Shown: positions 48,948 through 61,231 of the stretch, in pieces
Position numbering within the stretch: position 1 is the stretch's first letter
Layout: every line of letters starts with the position of its first letter
Assembly (NCBI GenBank): GCA_002633005.1
Contig: NMRA01000024.1
Coordinates: forward strand, 833,786 to 897,785
Reading direction: 5' to 3'
DNA from: Phoronis australis
Lineage: Eukaryota > Phoronida > Phoronidae
Length of the DNA: 64,000 nucleotides
The notes under the pieces: generated by a model
Seen by the model: the letters and a program-made list of their open reading frames with translations, nothing else
What the model was told of the DNA's origin: nothing
Database searches by the model: none
Position numbers and translations under genes: made by a program

Positions 48948-49600
48948 ACTGTGACAGCGAGAAAGCGAACGACTGAATAACATTCAGTGATCATGCAGAA
49001 GCGTTGTATCCCCAGTGAACGAATGATGTACCCATGCAAAGGAATGATCAGTGCGAGTTGTACAAACAAAAATCTTGTTGTTTATGTATTTAACAATTAG
49101 CTTGGCATAAGATAAAGCCAATTGAAATATATCAACATAGATAATTCGAGTTTGCTCCATTGGCACTGAATACACAGTGCAGCTGCCATACATGATCCTG
49201 CCATTTTGTCAAGCTTGTCACTTCACCCCATGGTCAGGATTTGGCTCTTAAAACTGTGGGAAAAGATGGTATATTTTGGAAAATAAATTTGTTCTATCGT
49301 AAAATGAGACTATATCCGACTAGTCCTAGTAAGTGTCAGTTTCACGCGCCATCATTGTTCATGCGTTGCAGAAGACGCTAACATAATACGACGTCCCCGG
49401 CGACAACCACTAAATGACTACACCGAGACTCGAAATTGACTCGGTTTTCGCATTTCAAAGCACGTCATACTATTTTGAAAATCAATTCTGTGAATCAACA
49501 TAAGAGCGGGTGTCTGCCTGAACAGCAAGTCCTTCATTGCAAATTCTTGAAGTAGGTGTGCCACTTCATCCGAAATTTTTCAAAAACACAATTAAAGGTG
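48868..49600 (+). repeat. Duplicated block C1
   Basis: About 733 bp from acgaataatgctg to caattaaaggtg, repeated at 50010-50743 with small differences. Its first 80 bp overlap the end of block B. Confidence 0.9.
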
Positions 49601-50008
49601 CAGGGCTTGGAATGACCAATGACAAAAAACGCTGAAACTTTTACGGCCCAAACCATGCGCGCTACCGAGCCTTGAAATAGTCGATATGAACTTTACACCG
49701 ACAAAAATCAGGACTGAAAAAAAAACGTTACCACCATCAGTAGCATGCGTCTGCGTCATTTAAGGTCGCCCGTCGACTCCCAATCCACACACTTTTGGCT
49801 GCAGAGCCGTAGTATTTGTCGCCGCGGTTTACAGTAACACGAGACGCCATTGAAAATCCCACCACGCTATCCCAGATGCCCCGGCAATGTTGACAATTTA
49901 CGTTCCTCCGAAACATAAAGAGCAACTTCCGCTTTTCGAGGTGAACGTCGTCTGCAACGCCGCGGTAAGAAAGGAATTTGCCGCGGAAATTTTATATCAA
50001 ATCCGATT
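49601..50008. other. CpG-rich segment found after only one of the two C copies
   Basis: About 400 bp ending at the N. The part 49735-50000 is rich in CpG. On the plus strand a start ATG (49887-49889) opens MLTIYVPPKHKEQLPLFEVN and runs to a donor-like CGCG|GTAAGA at about 49965. On the minus strand MASRVTVNRGDKYYGSAAKS opens from the opposite direction. Neither is recognised. It could be a bidirectional promoter with a first exon. Confidence 0.35.
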
Positions 50009-50009
50009 N
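50009..50009. other. Single N: assembly join
   Basis: Undetermined base. The sequence to the right restarts at a point present 1.1 kb to the left. Confidence 0.9.
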
Positions 50010-50743
50010 ACGAATAATGCTGTTGGTAGCGAACAATACCCATATCAAATCCAGGCTAGGGACACACCAAAAGATTCTCAACAGGTGGCGCTGTGACAGC
50101 GAGAAAGCGAACGACTGAATAACATACAGTGATCATGCAGAAGCGTTGTATCCCCAGTGAACGAATGATGTACCCATGCAAAGGAATGATCAGCGCGAGT
50201 TGTACAAACAAAAATCTTGTTGTCCATGTATTTAATAATTAGCTTGGCATAAGATAAAGCCAATTGAAATATATCAACATAGGTAATTCGAGTTTGCTCC
50301 ATTGGCACTGAATACGAGAGTGCAGCTGCCATACATGATCCTGCCATTTTGTCAAGCTTGTCACTTCACCCCATGGTCAGGATTTGGCTCTTAAAACTGT
50401 GGGAAAAGATGGCATATTTTGGAAAATAAATTTGTTCTATCGTAAAATGAGACTTTTCTGACTAATCTTAGCGTCAGTTTCACGCGCCATCATTGTTAAT
50501 GCGTTGCAGAAGGCACTAACACAATACGATGTCTCCGGCGACAACCACTAAATGACTACACAGAGACTCGAAATTGACTCGATTTTCGCATTTGAAAGCA
50601 CGTTATGGTCATACCATTTTGAAAATCAATTCTGTGAATCAACAAAAGAGCGGGTGTCTGCCTGAACAGCAGGCCCTTCATTGCAAATTCTTAAAGTAGG
50701 TGGCCACTTCATCCGAAATTTTTCAAAAACACAATTCAAGGTG
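50010..50743 (+). repeat. Duplicated block C2
   Basis: Second copy of 48868-49600, beginning exactly at the N. After it the sequence differs completely from what follows C1. Confidence 0.9.
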
Positions 50744-50966
50744 GGTGCTTACGTGATGAGCATGGCCTTAACCCAAATGTTTGCAACACTATCTGTTAAA
50801 CTTGGCATGACCACCAAGCCTGCAAAATTACTATGTTGCAAAAGCATTTGGCTAATCAATCAATTTAAGCCTAACATCAAAAGTGCATTTGTCTTCAGAG
50901 AAAATTGAAGAAACATGGTCCTAAGTGTTGTTACTGGTCTGCTGAGAATGTTGTGTCTGCAATGGT

Positions 50967-51480
50967 TAGGATGGTGTCTCAAAAGGCCAGTTAACACTAA
51001 CTTAACTGGGTATGAGCAAGCCAAGCCTGGATGGAAACTGCGAAGTTAACTGAACTATTGATACCTGCTTCAGTGGTAAACAACAACAAAGTAAAGGTAG
51101 GTGACACTGTCGTCATCACAGAATTTGCAAGGTAGCGCTGATGAATCACATGCAACTAGAGAACATTTACATGTGGTAATTAACATAAAACTTCTTTCTA
51201 ATTCAATTGATTGCTTGAGCAAAATGTAAGCAACTATTAGCAACGACAATGCCCTTTAATTGTTGAAGATAACAGTGACCCCTGGCGACAACTTCTAGGA
51301 GACCGAAGTTGACGATTCACACCGCAATGCAGCATCACTCAGCTGTTAAATGCACCTGTGTTTTCTGCGAAGTTTAGGCCTACTGGCGCTGTTACCTTAG
51401 ATCTAGGACCAAAGTTAATTGTTCATATTGACCCCAAATCTCCAAAACATTGGTGCATCGATGTTACTATGAAAGGGCCT
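50967..51480. mobile_element. Diverged second copy of the TTA-flanked MITE-like family
   Basis: It shares ordered blocks with 20208-20577: aaactgcgaag, agtaaaggtaggtgac, ggtagcgctga, gagaacatttacatg, gcaactattag and a terminal atgaaagggcc followed by TAA. It is longer because of internal insertions, and the left end is uncertain. Confidence 0.55.
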
Positions 51481-54468
51481 AATGGTACACAAACTCGAGG
51501 ATCATTTTAAAAAACATATGTTCCAGGTCAATAGACCAACAAGGCCTCAAATCTATGGGTCAATTAAGAGAACTTTTGCCAAATAGAGTCAAATTAATTT
51601 TATCTGTAATTTTTAGATTCGAGTATTTGGAGCCAATTGGAGGTGGCATATATTCCCGAGTGATTTTGTTCGGTAATCCCAGTACGTCAAGTGATTACGG
51701 AAAAATCCAAATACTTTAGTATCCGCACATCAAATGGAATGCCGGGACTTTTATTTTCACAATTTCCTAGACCCTTGAGCATGACTTTGAGTTATAGTTG
51801 TTTTGACCAGCAGTTCTACATTTACACTGTGTTAGAATCTAAAAACAAAACATTATTCTCACAAGACAAAATGAGATTTGACAGACCACACAGCTTCAAT
51901 GAGACAATCCACCAGATTTGAACAATTACATTGCGTTAATTCGCACTCCCGAAATTTCCTCTGAAAACTGACGATTCACAGTAATGCCACAAAAAATGTT
52001 TCAAATTAAAATAAAAAATGAAGATATTAACTAACACAGAAACTGGATATGGACCACTTTAATATAAAACAGGTCTCAGCTTGTCTCTCATACCATTGAG
52101 ATCAAAAGTTCTACACTTCTTCCTGTTTCAGGTCAATCTCTGTGCACCACTGTCCAGTATAGGAAGTCCCCTCAGACTTCGAATAGTCCACTCCAAGGCC
52201 AAGTATTTACTTCTAATCCAAGCAAGGAAATTTTTGAGACCAGATTAGTCATAGAAGGTGGTCAAAAACAAGTATTTTGAGCTCTACGTAAAACATAGTT
52301 TTATAATTATTATATATAGTAGAAAATGACAAAAAAAGTCTTACTCAATTATTCAGTTTTACTTTCTGCAGTATATATTTCTGATTGATGACATAAAACA
52401 TCATTTCCAAGGTACGAATGACAAAAAATGGTGGCCTGATGGAGCTTTTCAACTCGGCTTTCATAAACACTCATGAGAACATTGAGTGTTTATCAACAAT
52501 TTAACTTGAACACAAAAACCTTATAGCTAATTTATCACCAACAATTTGTCATCTAAAGTTCAAATTGTCATTCCATGTTGTACTTAAATTAGTGAGAAAT
52601 AAACGCAGCCTTGCACTGATTGCTTTGCTTATAATAATGTTCTCAACAGACAATAGGAGGATCCAGACAACTGAGAATGCCACATTTCCCCTCCATACAA
52701 ACAAAAAATAATGGAATTACCTGAAGCGGTTACAAACCGGCACTGCATTCAAGACACGAACTTTTATAGATCTAGACCACCTACTGCTGTGAAATTGGCT
52801 CAGCTTTCTACTCCAATACGAAAGGATTTCTGGATTTGCAACGAGCTGATAGTTAGCTATTCCTTCAGTTGAGACTACGCACTCTGACAAACTAACAGAG
52901 CCTGGTCTCATGCAATAACGAAGTGTCGGTTATTCTGCATTTCTGAAATTATCATTAATTTGACCGAAATGCCATTTACGCAACAAGATTTTAGTCACCA
53001 GGTTTTGAGGTAAGCAAACTTGAGCCCGACCAATCTCATTCCTTGTTCAGCTATGTGTTTAGATGCGAAACTGAATCATGTTACCTACACTTGCGCAAAA
53101 GCGTCCATACAATTATTGGTGACCATTTTCACAACACCCGACTTCCTCTGCAGGTTTATTATTTCAACTTTTCACCATTACTCATTTTCTGCCTCTAAAT
53201 ATGTAAAAACTTGCGTCATTTTCAACTAGCAAAACAAATGGCAACTCCCGCCATCTTGAACACAGGCAATCCATATTCCTGCCTGTAAGGTCCACCTTGC
53301 CACAATTTTTGAGTTGTGTGTGTGAACAGTCACTAGACATTGATCACCTTGAGCTACACCAGCTTGTGCCTTATGGCCTCTGTCACAGTAAACTTCTAAA
53401 CAGGGCTTAAAGGAACAGTTTGAGACCAATTTCATAATGCCAAGTGGTCTAAATCAAAATTTAAGTTTTGTGATGGAAGCCGGGTTGATAACGTTATTTT
53501 TCATAAGTATGCATTTACACGAGAGACAGCAGTCACGGAGCACCTAACACGGGACAGCTGATCGGGTGCAAGTGTTTTTGTAAACACGACTAACATGCAG
53601 CAAGCTGACACGGCCGCGGCCACCATTTTTGACACCGGTTTGAGAGGTAGAGCAATTTGCACTTGCACTCGACCAGTTGCTCCAGTTTCAACTACACGTT
53701 TTAACACAACTCAGGGGTAGGGCAGAAGGGGACCATCTTTCAGTGCGCTGAGTGCAACAGCATATATTTGGGTGATCCGCTGGCATGATTCCAGGTGTTT
53801 TGGACAGTTACTATTATTTATGCCAGCATGCCGCAGTCTCAGTGTAAGAGCAATCTAATGTTGTGTAAATGCGACAAAAGTGGAGCAAGTCATGCTGTGA
53901 CAACAGACACGGTGACAACTGTCTCTCCTGTAAAAGCCCCTATGGTCAAGTCCACACCAGTTCATCCCTTCTGGCAGAGTTTTATGTTACAGAAATTACA
54001 CAGGATCTGTGTGTATGGTAGAGAGGACAAATATTATAGAATCACAGTAAAATGATGCTTGAGATTGTGTACTAATACCTTACCTGAACCTATTCACTTC
54101 CAGGTGTATCTTCTCACTATAAACATGTAGCAACCCTAACACACAGTATCCATCCAAACAAACAGTGACTTCTGATGTTTTAGCCAGCCATAAATAACCA
54201 AGTGGCCTTTGGATAAAGCACCCAACAGTCTCATAGAAATGCAATTTACAATCAGAATGCCAAAGCAAAATATTTGAAAGTTTCCGCCATTCAGGACATT
54301 GTTTAGCCAGTCAATACACGATGAATGGACAATGTTTGTTGATATTGCCTGATAGTTGGGTTAATCTTACTATGCATAATGCTACACAATCAAATGGCAT
54401 TCACTGCAGTTAGACTACAACATACAGTTAGTAATACAACAAAGCTTTACTACCTGACTGGGTACTTA
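51481..54468. other. Non-coding region
   Basis: No gene recognised. About 53510-53700 belongs to a repeat family also seen at about 45770-45840 and 59725-59900. Confidence 0.5.
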
Positions 54469-54486
54469 CACACACACACACACACA
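54469..54486 (+). repeat. (AC)n microsatellite
   Basis: A short run of AC dinucleotides. The duplicated block D begins at its end. Confidence 0.9.
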
Positions 54487-54946
54487 CCTCTGGTGGTGTA
54501 ATAAAGGAATATTTTAACTGGCATTTCCAATGCCTATTGCTGTCAGTGGTTTGTTTGTTTTTGACCACTCAGCTCTTACTGTACACATTCCTATGAGCAA
54601 TAATGAAACACTTGGTGGCCAAAAGAAATGAAGACACTTATATTTTGTCAACAACAACGTGGGGTTCAACTTTCACTTGGCAAAGGGAGAGGGGGGGGCA
54701 AGGGCAGGGGAGGGGATCTTCAAAGACCTGCCTAAAATCCAATCTATTGTTAAAATAAAATTGGGAACAAACTCACCTCCACTGACAGCCCATAGGTGGT
54801 AACCTTCCAATAAATTGTATGTAATATATAGGCAATGCCACATTCATTAGTTGCTGATAATTAAATAAAGGTTCATTTCTTAAATATGCAAATCATCAAG
54901 ACAGTTCATTAGCATTTGGGCGTTCAGGTTTTTCAATAGGAATGTT
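54482..54946 (+). repeat. Duplicated block D (left of the N at 54947)
   Basis: About 465 bp from acacctctggtgg to ataggaatgtt, repeated at 54948-55408 with a handful of substitutions and a G-run length change. Confidence 0.92.
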
Positions 54947-54947
54947 N
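54947..54947. other. Single N: assembly join
   Basis: Undetermined base exactly between the two copies of block D. Confidence 0.9.
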
Positions 54948-55408
54948 ACACCTCTGGTGGTGTAATAAAGGAATATTTTAACTGGTATTTCCAATGCCTA
55001 TTGCTGTCAGTGGTTTGTTTGTTTTTGACCACTCAGCTCTTACTGTACACATTCCTATGAGCAATAATGAAACACTTGGTGGCCAAAAGAAATGATGACA
55101 CTTATATTTTGTCAACAACAACGTCGGGTTCAACATTCACTTGGCAAAGGGAGAGCGGGGCAAGGGCAGGGTAGGGGATCTTCAAAGACTTGCCTAAAAT
55201 CCAATCTATTGTTAAAATAAAATTGGGAACAAACTCACCTCCACTGACAGCCCATAGGTGGTAACCTTCCAATAAATTGTATGTAATATATAGGCAATGC
55301 CACATTCATTAGTTGCTGATAATTAAATAAAGGTTCGTTTCTTAAATCTGCAAAACATCAAGACAGTTCATTAGCATTTGGGCGTTCAGGTTTTTCAATA
55401 GGAATGTT
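54948..55408 (+). repeat. Duplicated block D (right copy)
   Basis: Second copy; the sequence then continues uniquely after gaatgtt. Confidence 0.92.
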
Positions 55409-55863
55409 CCTTGCTTCACTTGCGACACCTAGTGATTCGAGTTGCCCGGTGGGCATTCATCTATAACGGCTTGCATAACTCTATTCTAAAGCCAAGCAAA
55501 GTCCTTCGGGGACACCCCCACCTCCCCTTATCAAGGGGACCAACATGCCAAGTATGCGGCATCAGGTAAAAGCCACCTCCTAATAAGGGACGTCCTGATG
55601 CACCTACAGTGTCAAGTTCAATTTCAAAGCGAGTGCCTTCGGATGGTCATTTGTACTGGAACACTTCATTACAAGAGCAAGCTAACATTAATTTCCTTTT
55701 GCTCAATAGAGTGTTTTTTTAATTCACTGGAGATGTTGACGGTATCATTGTTATCAGCAAAACTTTTTACTCATCTACAGAGCAACAAAAAATTTGTCTC
55801 AAAATACAACATATATCCATCCCACCCACATAGCAACTTTGAGGAAGTGATCTTGTGAAATTA

Positions 55864-56054
55864 TTCACTGTTTGGTCTAAATATACAAATTTCTATGGAT
55901 TCCCCATTACGTTTCAGTCACCAATTTCTCAAAACATCATCAGGCTACAGATAAACTGGATTTTCCATGACGTTTCGGTCAATTTCTCAAATCATCATCA
56001 GGCTACAGGTACAATACAACCTATAAACTGATGAAAAAGAGACCAAACAGTGAA
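55864..56054. mobile_element. Small element with perfect 15-bp inverted ends and an internal tandem duplication
   Basis: The ends are ttcactgtttggtct (55864-55878) and agaccaaacagtgaa (56040-56054). Inside, a unit of about 60 bp containing acgtttc, caatttctcaaa and catcatcaggctacag occurs twice (from 55898 and from 55958). No coding capacity. Confidence 0.65.
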
Positions 56055-59000
56055 TTTACATAATGCTGCCACATTCTTTAACAATCGGTGCAGATTTAGA
56101 TAATTTACACACGCATTTGAGGTTTTAAAATCTACAGTAAAACATTGCTAATATAACATACACCAAACAAGCTTAACCAGCTTTTGGAGACATTCCTTAC
56201 TATTTGAGTGCAATGGTGTTTTACAAACAAACATTCAACTCTGAAAGGCATACCACCCTGAACGTAAGGTTACTTCTATGAATATACCACCTATCACATA
56301 TTGCTTTATGAACGAAATATCAGTACTGTATCACACACCACTGTTATACCTATCTTTTCCTTAATGATGTATTTTTGCATGTTTCTAACTATGCTAATGT
56401 ATAGCAGGAACTAAACGACAGTGCTATTTTAACATAATCTACGCTACACAAAGTGCAGTTGTATTTATTGACAACTTGAAAATGTGAAAACAAAAAATTC
56501 TACAAATAGGAGACCTTTGCGCTGGTACCATCATGCAATGTTGTTCCCTGAGCATCACAGCACGATATTGACTGACCACTGGTCAGTGATTTGCGGTGGA
56601 TCATTGTCGCCACAAAACTCGTTCTTAAAAACATGGCAATTTTCAACCTATTTCATATTCACATCTAGTCACATTTGATTATTGTGTTTCTGACTAATTT
56701 GACCACGCAATCACAGAGATAAGGAATTAAACAGCAAGTTCATCTTTAAACCACTTAAGTAAAAGTATTACTATTCCCCACTACAGTATCACTTATTGGA
56801 AGGTTTTGATATTGACAAAGGCCTAATGCACACTTCTAAAGGAACAATGAAACTCATCAACAAAAGCCTCAGAATGTCCATTGATACAATGGACAGTTTC
56901 TGATGAGCTGACAAACAAAAGTAAGTGATTTCTAACGACAAAGCCGTTTCTTCAGTTCTAACCAGAAAAAGTCAATTATCATAAAGCTCACCTGTGGTAT
57001 AATGGTGACCAACATGATTTCTGACTGATGTCTCCACGAATAATGTCAGCGCGGCGATATTAGTCGCGCATTAATGTGAAAAACCTATACTTATTACCTG
57101 AACCGTTACCATGGAGATGTCCGTCTTTTCAGCTGACAGACTACTCATGTTAAAACCAGCGAAGGAAAGTAATTGCTTAGGAGTAAAGCACCACTTCCAT
57201 CGGAGTTAAAGTCGTATTGATATCTGACGCCGTGCACAGAGAGTCCACGTTAAATTTACAGCACCCAAACGCAAATTATTTATCATTAGCCATCTTCTGC
57301 AAAACCGAATCTCCAAGAGAATTGGTAAATAACATTACAGCTTTTCACATGGCTAATTTTTGTCCCGATTACTGCACGGGCAGCTGCTGATTCGCCGAAC
57401 TGTGTCATTTTAATGGAAACTATAAGTGTACTCATTAATATTTCATTCGTGAAAACCCATCACACCTAGATTCAGCACTACACCTCGTTTACGATAATTA
57501 TTCAGTTATTTCACTCAAAAATTACCAAAATTGTAATCTTTCTATACTGTAAGTCTGACCACCTCACAGCAAATACCGTGAACCTGACTAAAGATGCTAT
57601 ATAACGATATCCACACAGTACTAAAGAACGTTTATAAGAGACATAATTCTTTGAATCTTTGTTTTTGTTTGAGAAACTGGGCAAAATGAAAGTTCACATA
57701 TCTCTCCTATTGAGAGCCAAACAGGTGAAGAATTGTCATAGTGATCGGAGATAATGTTTCTTTGGACAGTATTGCATGACGAAATGTATGCCATAAATTT
57801 CAATCAGAAAACAATACACCATAGGTCTTGAAATACAGGTAAAACTTCTCTAAAATTCAAACAAAAATAATGGCCAAAATTGTCACTTTTTCATTTTACA
57901 AACCCTCACCGTATTGCCAATAAAACGTTCAACAAAGTTTCGCCGTGTGTTCGTTGATGATGGCAATACAATATAGTTTTCAAATAATCAAGTAAAAAAT
58001 TTTATCTCGTTTACTCTTGTTGAAATTTTTGACAAGACAAAACTTCATTGTTCCTCTATATTGTGTTCTAATTAAAAGATACAAGCAAATTGCACAGCAT
58101 TCATTACTTTGACAAGACACCTTGAAAGACCTGGTTTAAACAGGAAAAAGCTTTGTACACTGTGCCACTGTTCAGTGATATCCAGTTTTAGCAAGCTCCC
58201 CTCTGTTACTAACACTCCAACACACATTTTTCTGTCAATAAAAAGAAACTTAAATTTGTTTATTATTTGCTAAAACAAAGTTTTGAGAGTCTTTCCACAA
58301 CAACTTGAGTAAACACTTAATCAAACCAGTTAACACTTATTCCTAAATGACGCACTACACCAACCCTACCATTTAAAAAAGAATTCAATTTTATGTTTAA
58401 CTTTTGAAATTGAAGTAATGCTTCTACAAGAGGCAGCATTCACATTTTCGAGCCAAGAAAAATTCCTAGTGCAAAATACTTGCAGGGACATAATTTACAA
58501 AGTGCTCTTTAGTGATATCTTTGTACTAAAAAGTCGTGTTCTGCTTTATAACGTGGTGACAACAAGGGGAAGAGTATCCTAAACACTGCAATTCGCTCTA
58601 TTTGGCTAAAAACAACAAAAACTGAATAAAGAGAGAATGCCACCAAAAAACAACATGTTTTGTATTAATTTAGATCCAGTAGTTCCACTCGATAACAGCA
58701 ATTATTCACTTCTTTTACACCTGATGACAGACGGAAGTGCTGAAATTAACTGATGAGAATTGCTGATATTAACTGATGACGTCATAGAATCTAACACAGT
58801 CTGTTCAGCAGTTCACCAGACACTTACTGGTGTCAGGTTGTCTTCATCGTTTACACCAATAAATCATCAAAATTCAATGCAAAACCCTTACAAATACATA
58901 GAGTTCGTAAACAAATGAGTTGTTTTATTTGCTATTACAGATTTATGGAAATCCAATAGCATACAAAGTTCGGTAGGCCAACTTATCGAGGTCTGTCGCA

Positions 59001-59984
59001 GGAAGTTTGGATCTGCTCAGTAATAAGTTATTGTTCTGTGAAATACAGACAGGAGAGTATAGTCGGGTGTTGTAATTTTAGACTTGCAATTTTTCAGTTC
59101 TAAACATACAAAACACTTGTTATAACCCAGTGAAGGAGCGAGAAGTCAGGTTCCCCTTCCACAAAGCGGTTAGGCCAAAGTTGAATAATAACAATGATTC
59201 CAATAATGTATAAATACCTACATAAAGATTCCCCTAACATCTGACCATAGCATATAAAATCGAGTTATTGTTTCACAATAGCTTTCTGTCAGTAAACACT
59301 GAATTAGCATGCGCTAACATGGCCTCAGTGCCCATTCAATTAATTTTATTGCAGCTGGTAACACAGTATGATTTATTTATTGTGGATTTCTCAAAATGCT
59401 TGCACTCACAAAAACTCCAATGGCATAACAAATCCTATCTACTGTGACAGACTTTGACACTTTAGTCCCGTTTAGACATCAACTTTTGGCTCGGCACAAC
59501 TGACACGAAGCAAATTGACCCATGTCAAGCAGCCGTTTTCACACACAACTCACTGACCGTGGCAAGACGGAGATTAAAGACTGGAGAGATTGGATCGCAG
59601 ATGCGCAAGTTTACAAATGACGAGAGTTGCAGAGACAAACAACCCGTACGTAGGTCATTGCACAAGCGCAGTAGAGATGATCCTTTCCGCCTTACTCCAG
59701 TTTCGCGTTTAGACTTATAATTGACACGGCTCAAGACGTTCGGGCGCAAATTGCTCTACCTCACAAACGGGTGGCAAACGTTTGGCAACGCGGTGTCAAT
59801 TTTCTCCGTGTCAGTTCGTTTACACATTGGAACAACTTGTTCCGTGTCAGCTGATCATTGTCAACTTTGTAGTGTAAACAGCACTTTTGTTTCAGTTTTA
59901 TATAAACATTGGTTAAGGTGAAAATGATTCATTTTGAAACAGAATCCACAATAAGGGCAACTTAAAACCAGACAAGCAGATATT
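56055..59984. other. Non-coding region
   Basis: No gene recognised. About 56535-56650 is one member of a repeat pair with inverted 63800-63920. About 58025-58075 is an inverted copy of the ACACAATATGGC family. A CpG-richer patch near 57040-57280 might be a promoter but shows no exon I can support. Confidence 0.45.
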
Positions 59985-60135
59985 TCACAGCCTCCTATTT
60001 GGTATTAACAGTGAACTATTCATTCTTTCCTGTCGCAACCCACATACCCACTTCCGAAGTATTTCGGGTTCTCCAGGAAATCGCTTTCCTCGCAGCTTCA
60101 TGGTTCGCACAAGCAGGAACGATACACCACACCAT
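59985..60135 (-). pseudogene. THAP-domain-like fragment, frameshifted
   Basis: THAP domains are C2CH zinc-dependent DNA-binding modules of about 90 residues at protein N-termini, found in host factors and in P-element-type transposases. From ATG at 60133-60135 one minus frame reads MVWCIVPACANHEAA, which fits the THAP start with Cys-x4-Cys followed by Asn-His. An adjacent minus frame then reads GKRFPGEPEILRKWVCGLRQ, which fits the FP....R.KW..A.R core. They are joined only across a frame change near 60095, and the second frame stops at 59985 before the C-terminal Cys-x2-His. It may be a decayed gene, a transposon remnant, or a real first exon with a base-call error. Confidence 0.45.
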
Positions 60136-60697
60136 AGCGGCACACACTCAGCTGAAGAACTGCAGACCTCGCTGCATTGTGTACTCACCTTCCTCACAGG
60201 TTAACACGACACCTCTCGGCGAGGTTCGATCAACTGTATACAAGGTGATGTGGAATGAATATAGACCGGCGGTAACAAAATTAAACCAGTTGGCTTTCTC
60301 CTTTAATACTTTTATTCTAGTAAAATCGGTTCCATAATACGGCATAAGCTCACCTACGACTTACCACTTGCTGTCGAATGAGCACGGTAATTTTTTAAAC
60401 CCGAAAGCACTTGGGTTAAGGCTTCAACACTAACTGTTAATCACGGTGAAATGCCCCTCTAATGTTAATCTTGAAGTTTCATCACCATAGATTTTTTTAC
60501 GTTTTCATGGCTCCTTTGTGGTCATAATCGCCCAGCTGCAGTGTTGACCTTCCAGGCTAATTGCACAATTGACCTATCGCAAGCTCTGCCCCCTTGCGAA
60601 AAGTCGACAAACAAACAATAAAGTTTACCCGACAATGTGTTGTTTGTCTGGTAAAATGGCAGCTTGGAAACGAAGGTGTGTCAAGAAGGCTTTATGC
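60136..60697. other. Non-coding spacer
   Basis: No gene recognised. A plus-strand ATG in good context near 60655 opens only a short frame that runs into the LINE insertion. Confidence 0.4.
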
Positions 60698-61231
60698 TTT
60701 ATTTATTTATTTATTGTGATATTTAAAATGAGGGTGGCCTCTTCAATGATAGCATTGCTTTCCAAGAGGGCCCCCAACAACAAAATATAAAACAGTAATA
60801 TAATACAATAAAGTAATAAAACAATAATCAAATACACGTAACAGAGATACACTTAAAACAGGTTGAGAATTAAGATAATAAATTAATGACGAAGGATGCT
60901 AAAAATTGGATTAAGAGAGAAGAAATAAAGAGATGATACTGAATAGTGAGAATATTTACAAAAATGAAAAATGACATAATTAAGACAGGTAGGGTGTAAA
61001 ATGGTTCGGCAAATTACGGCCACTTTTTAATAATAAGTTTGAAAGTATTAATTGAATCAGACCTTTTAATTTCTGGGCTAAGAGTGTTCCGTATTGCAGC
61101 AGCAGCATAAAAGTTCTCTTGCCGGTCTCGTTTTTCATTTTTTTAAAAGAAACATTACCGGCAACAGAAGAACGTGTAGAGTATACAGCCTGGCCGTTGC
61201 TGAATTTTCGGCTGAGATATACTGGAGCCAT
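60698..61231 (-). mobile_element. 5'-truncated non-LTR retrotransposon (LINE), 3' end
   Basis: The minus strand encodes the tail of a reverse transcriptase. One frame gives VYSTRSSVAGNVSFKKMKNE and TGKR. After a frame change near an A-run, another gives NFYAAAAIRNTLSPEIKRSD, then SINTFKLIIKKWP and a stop. NTRS...GKR.F...A...WN.LP..IK....FK is the usual end of LINE polymerases. A short 3' UTR and an (AATA)n tail at 60698-60715 follow. The frame change shows it is dead; the clade is uncertain. Confidence 0.75.

Noticed and set aside
55898-56008. Hammerhead ribozyme in tandem (CTGATGA...GAAAC on minus strand)
   Set aside because: Both core words are present, but the bases after the would-be GUC cleavage site do not pair with those preceding CTGATGA, so stem I is missing, and stem II is weak. 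I kept it as a repeat with a test proposed, not as a ribozyme.
57112-57210. Short frame MEMSVFSADRLLMLK on plus strand
   Set aside because: Starts in good context in a CpG-richer patch but has 32 codons, no donor and no recognised similarity.
60655-60716. First coding exon MAAWKRRCVKKA on plus strand
   Set aside because: Good ATG context but the frame runs straight into the LINE tail with no donor; too short to support.
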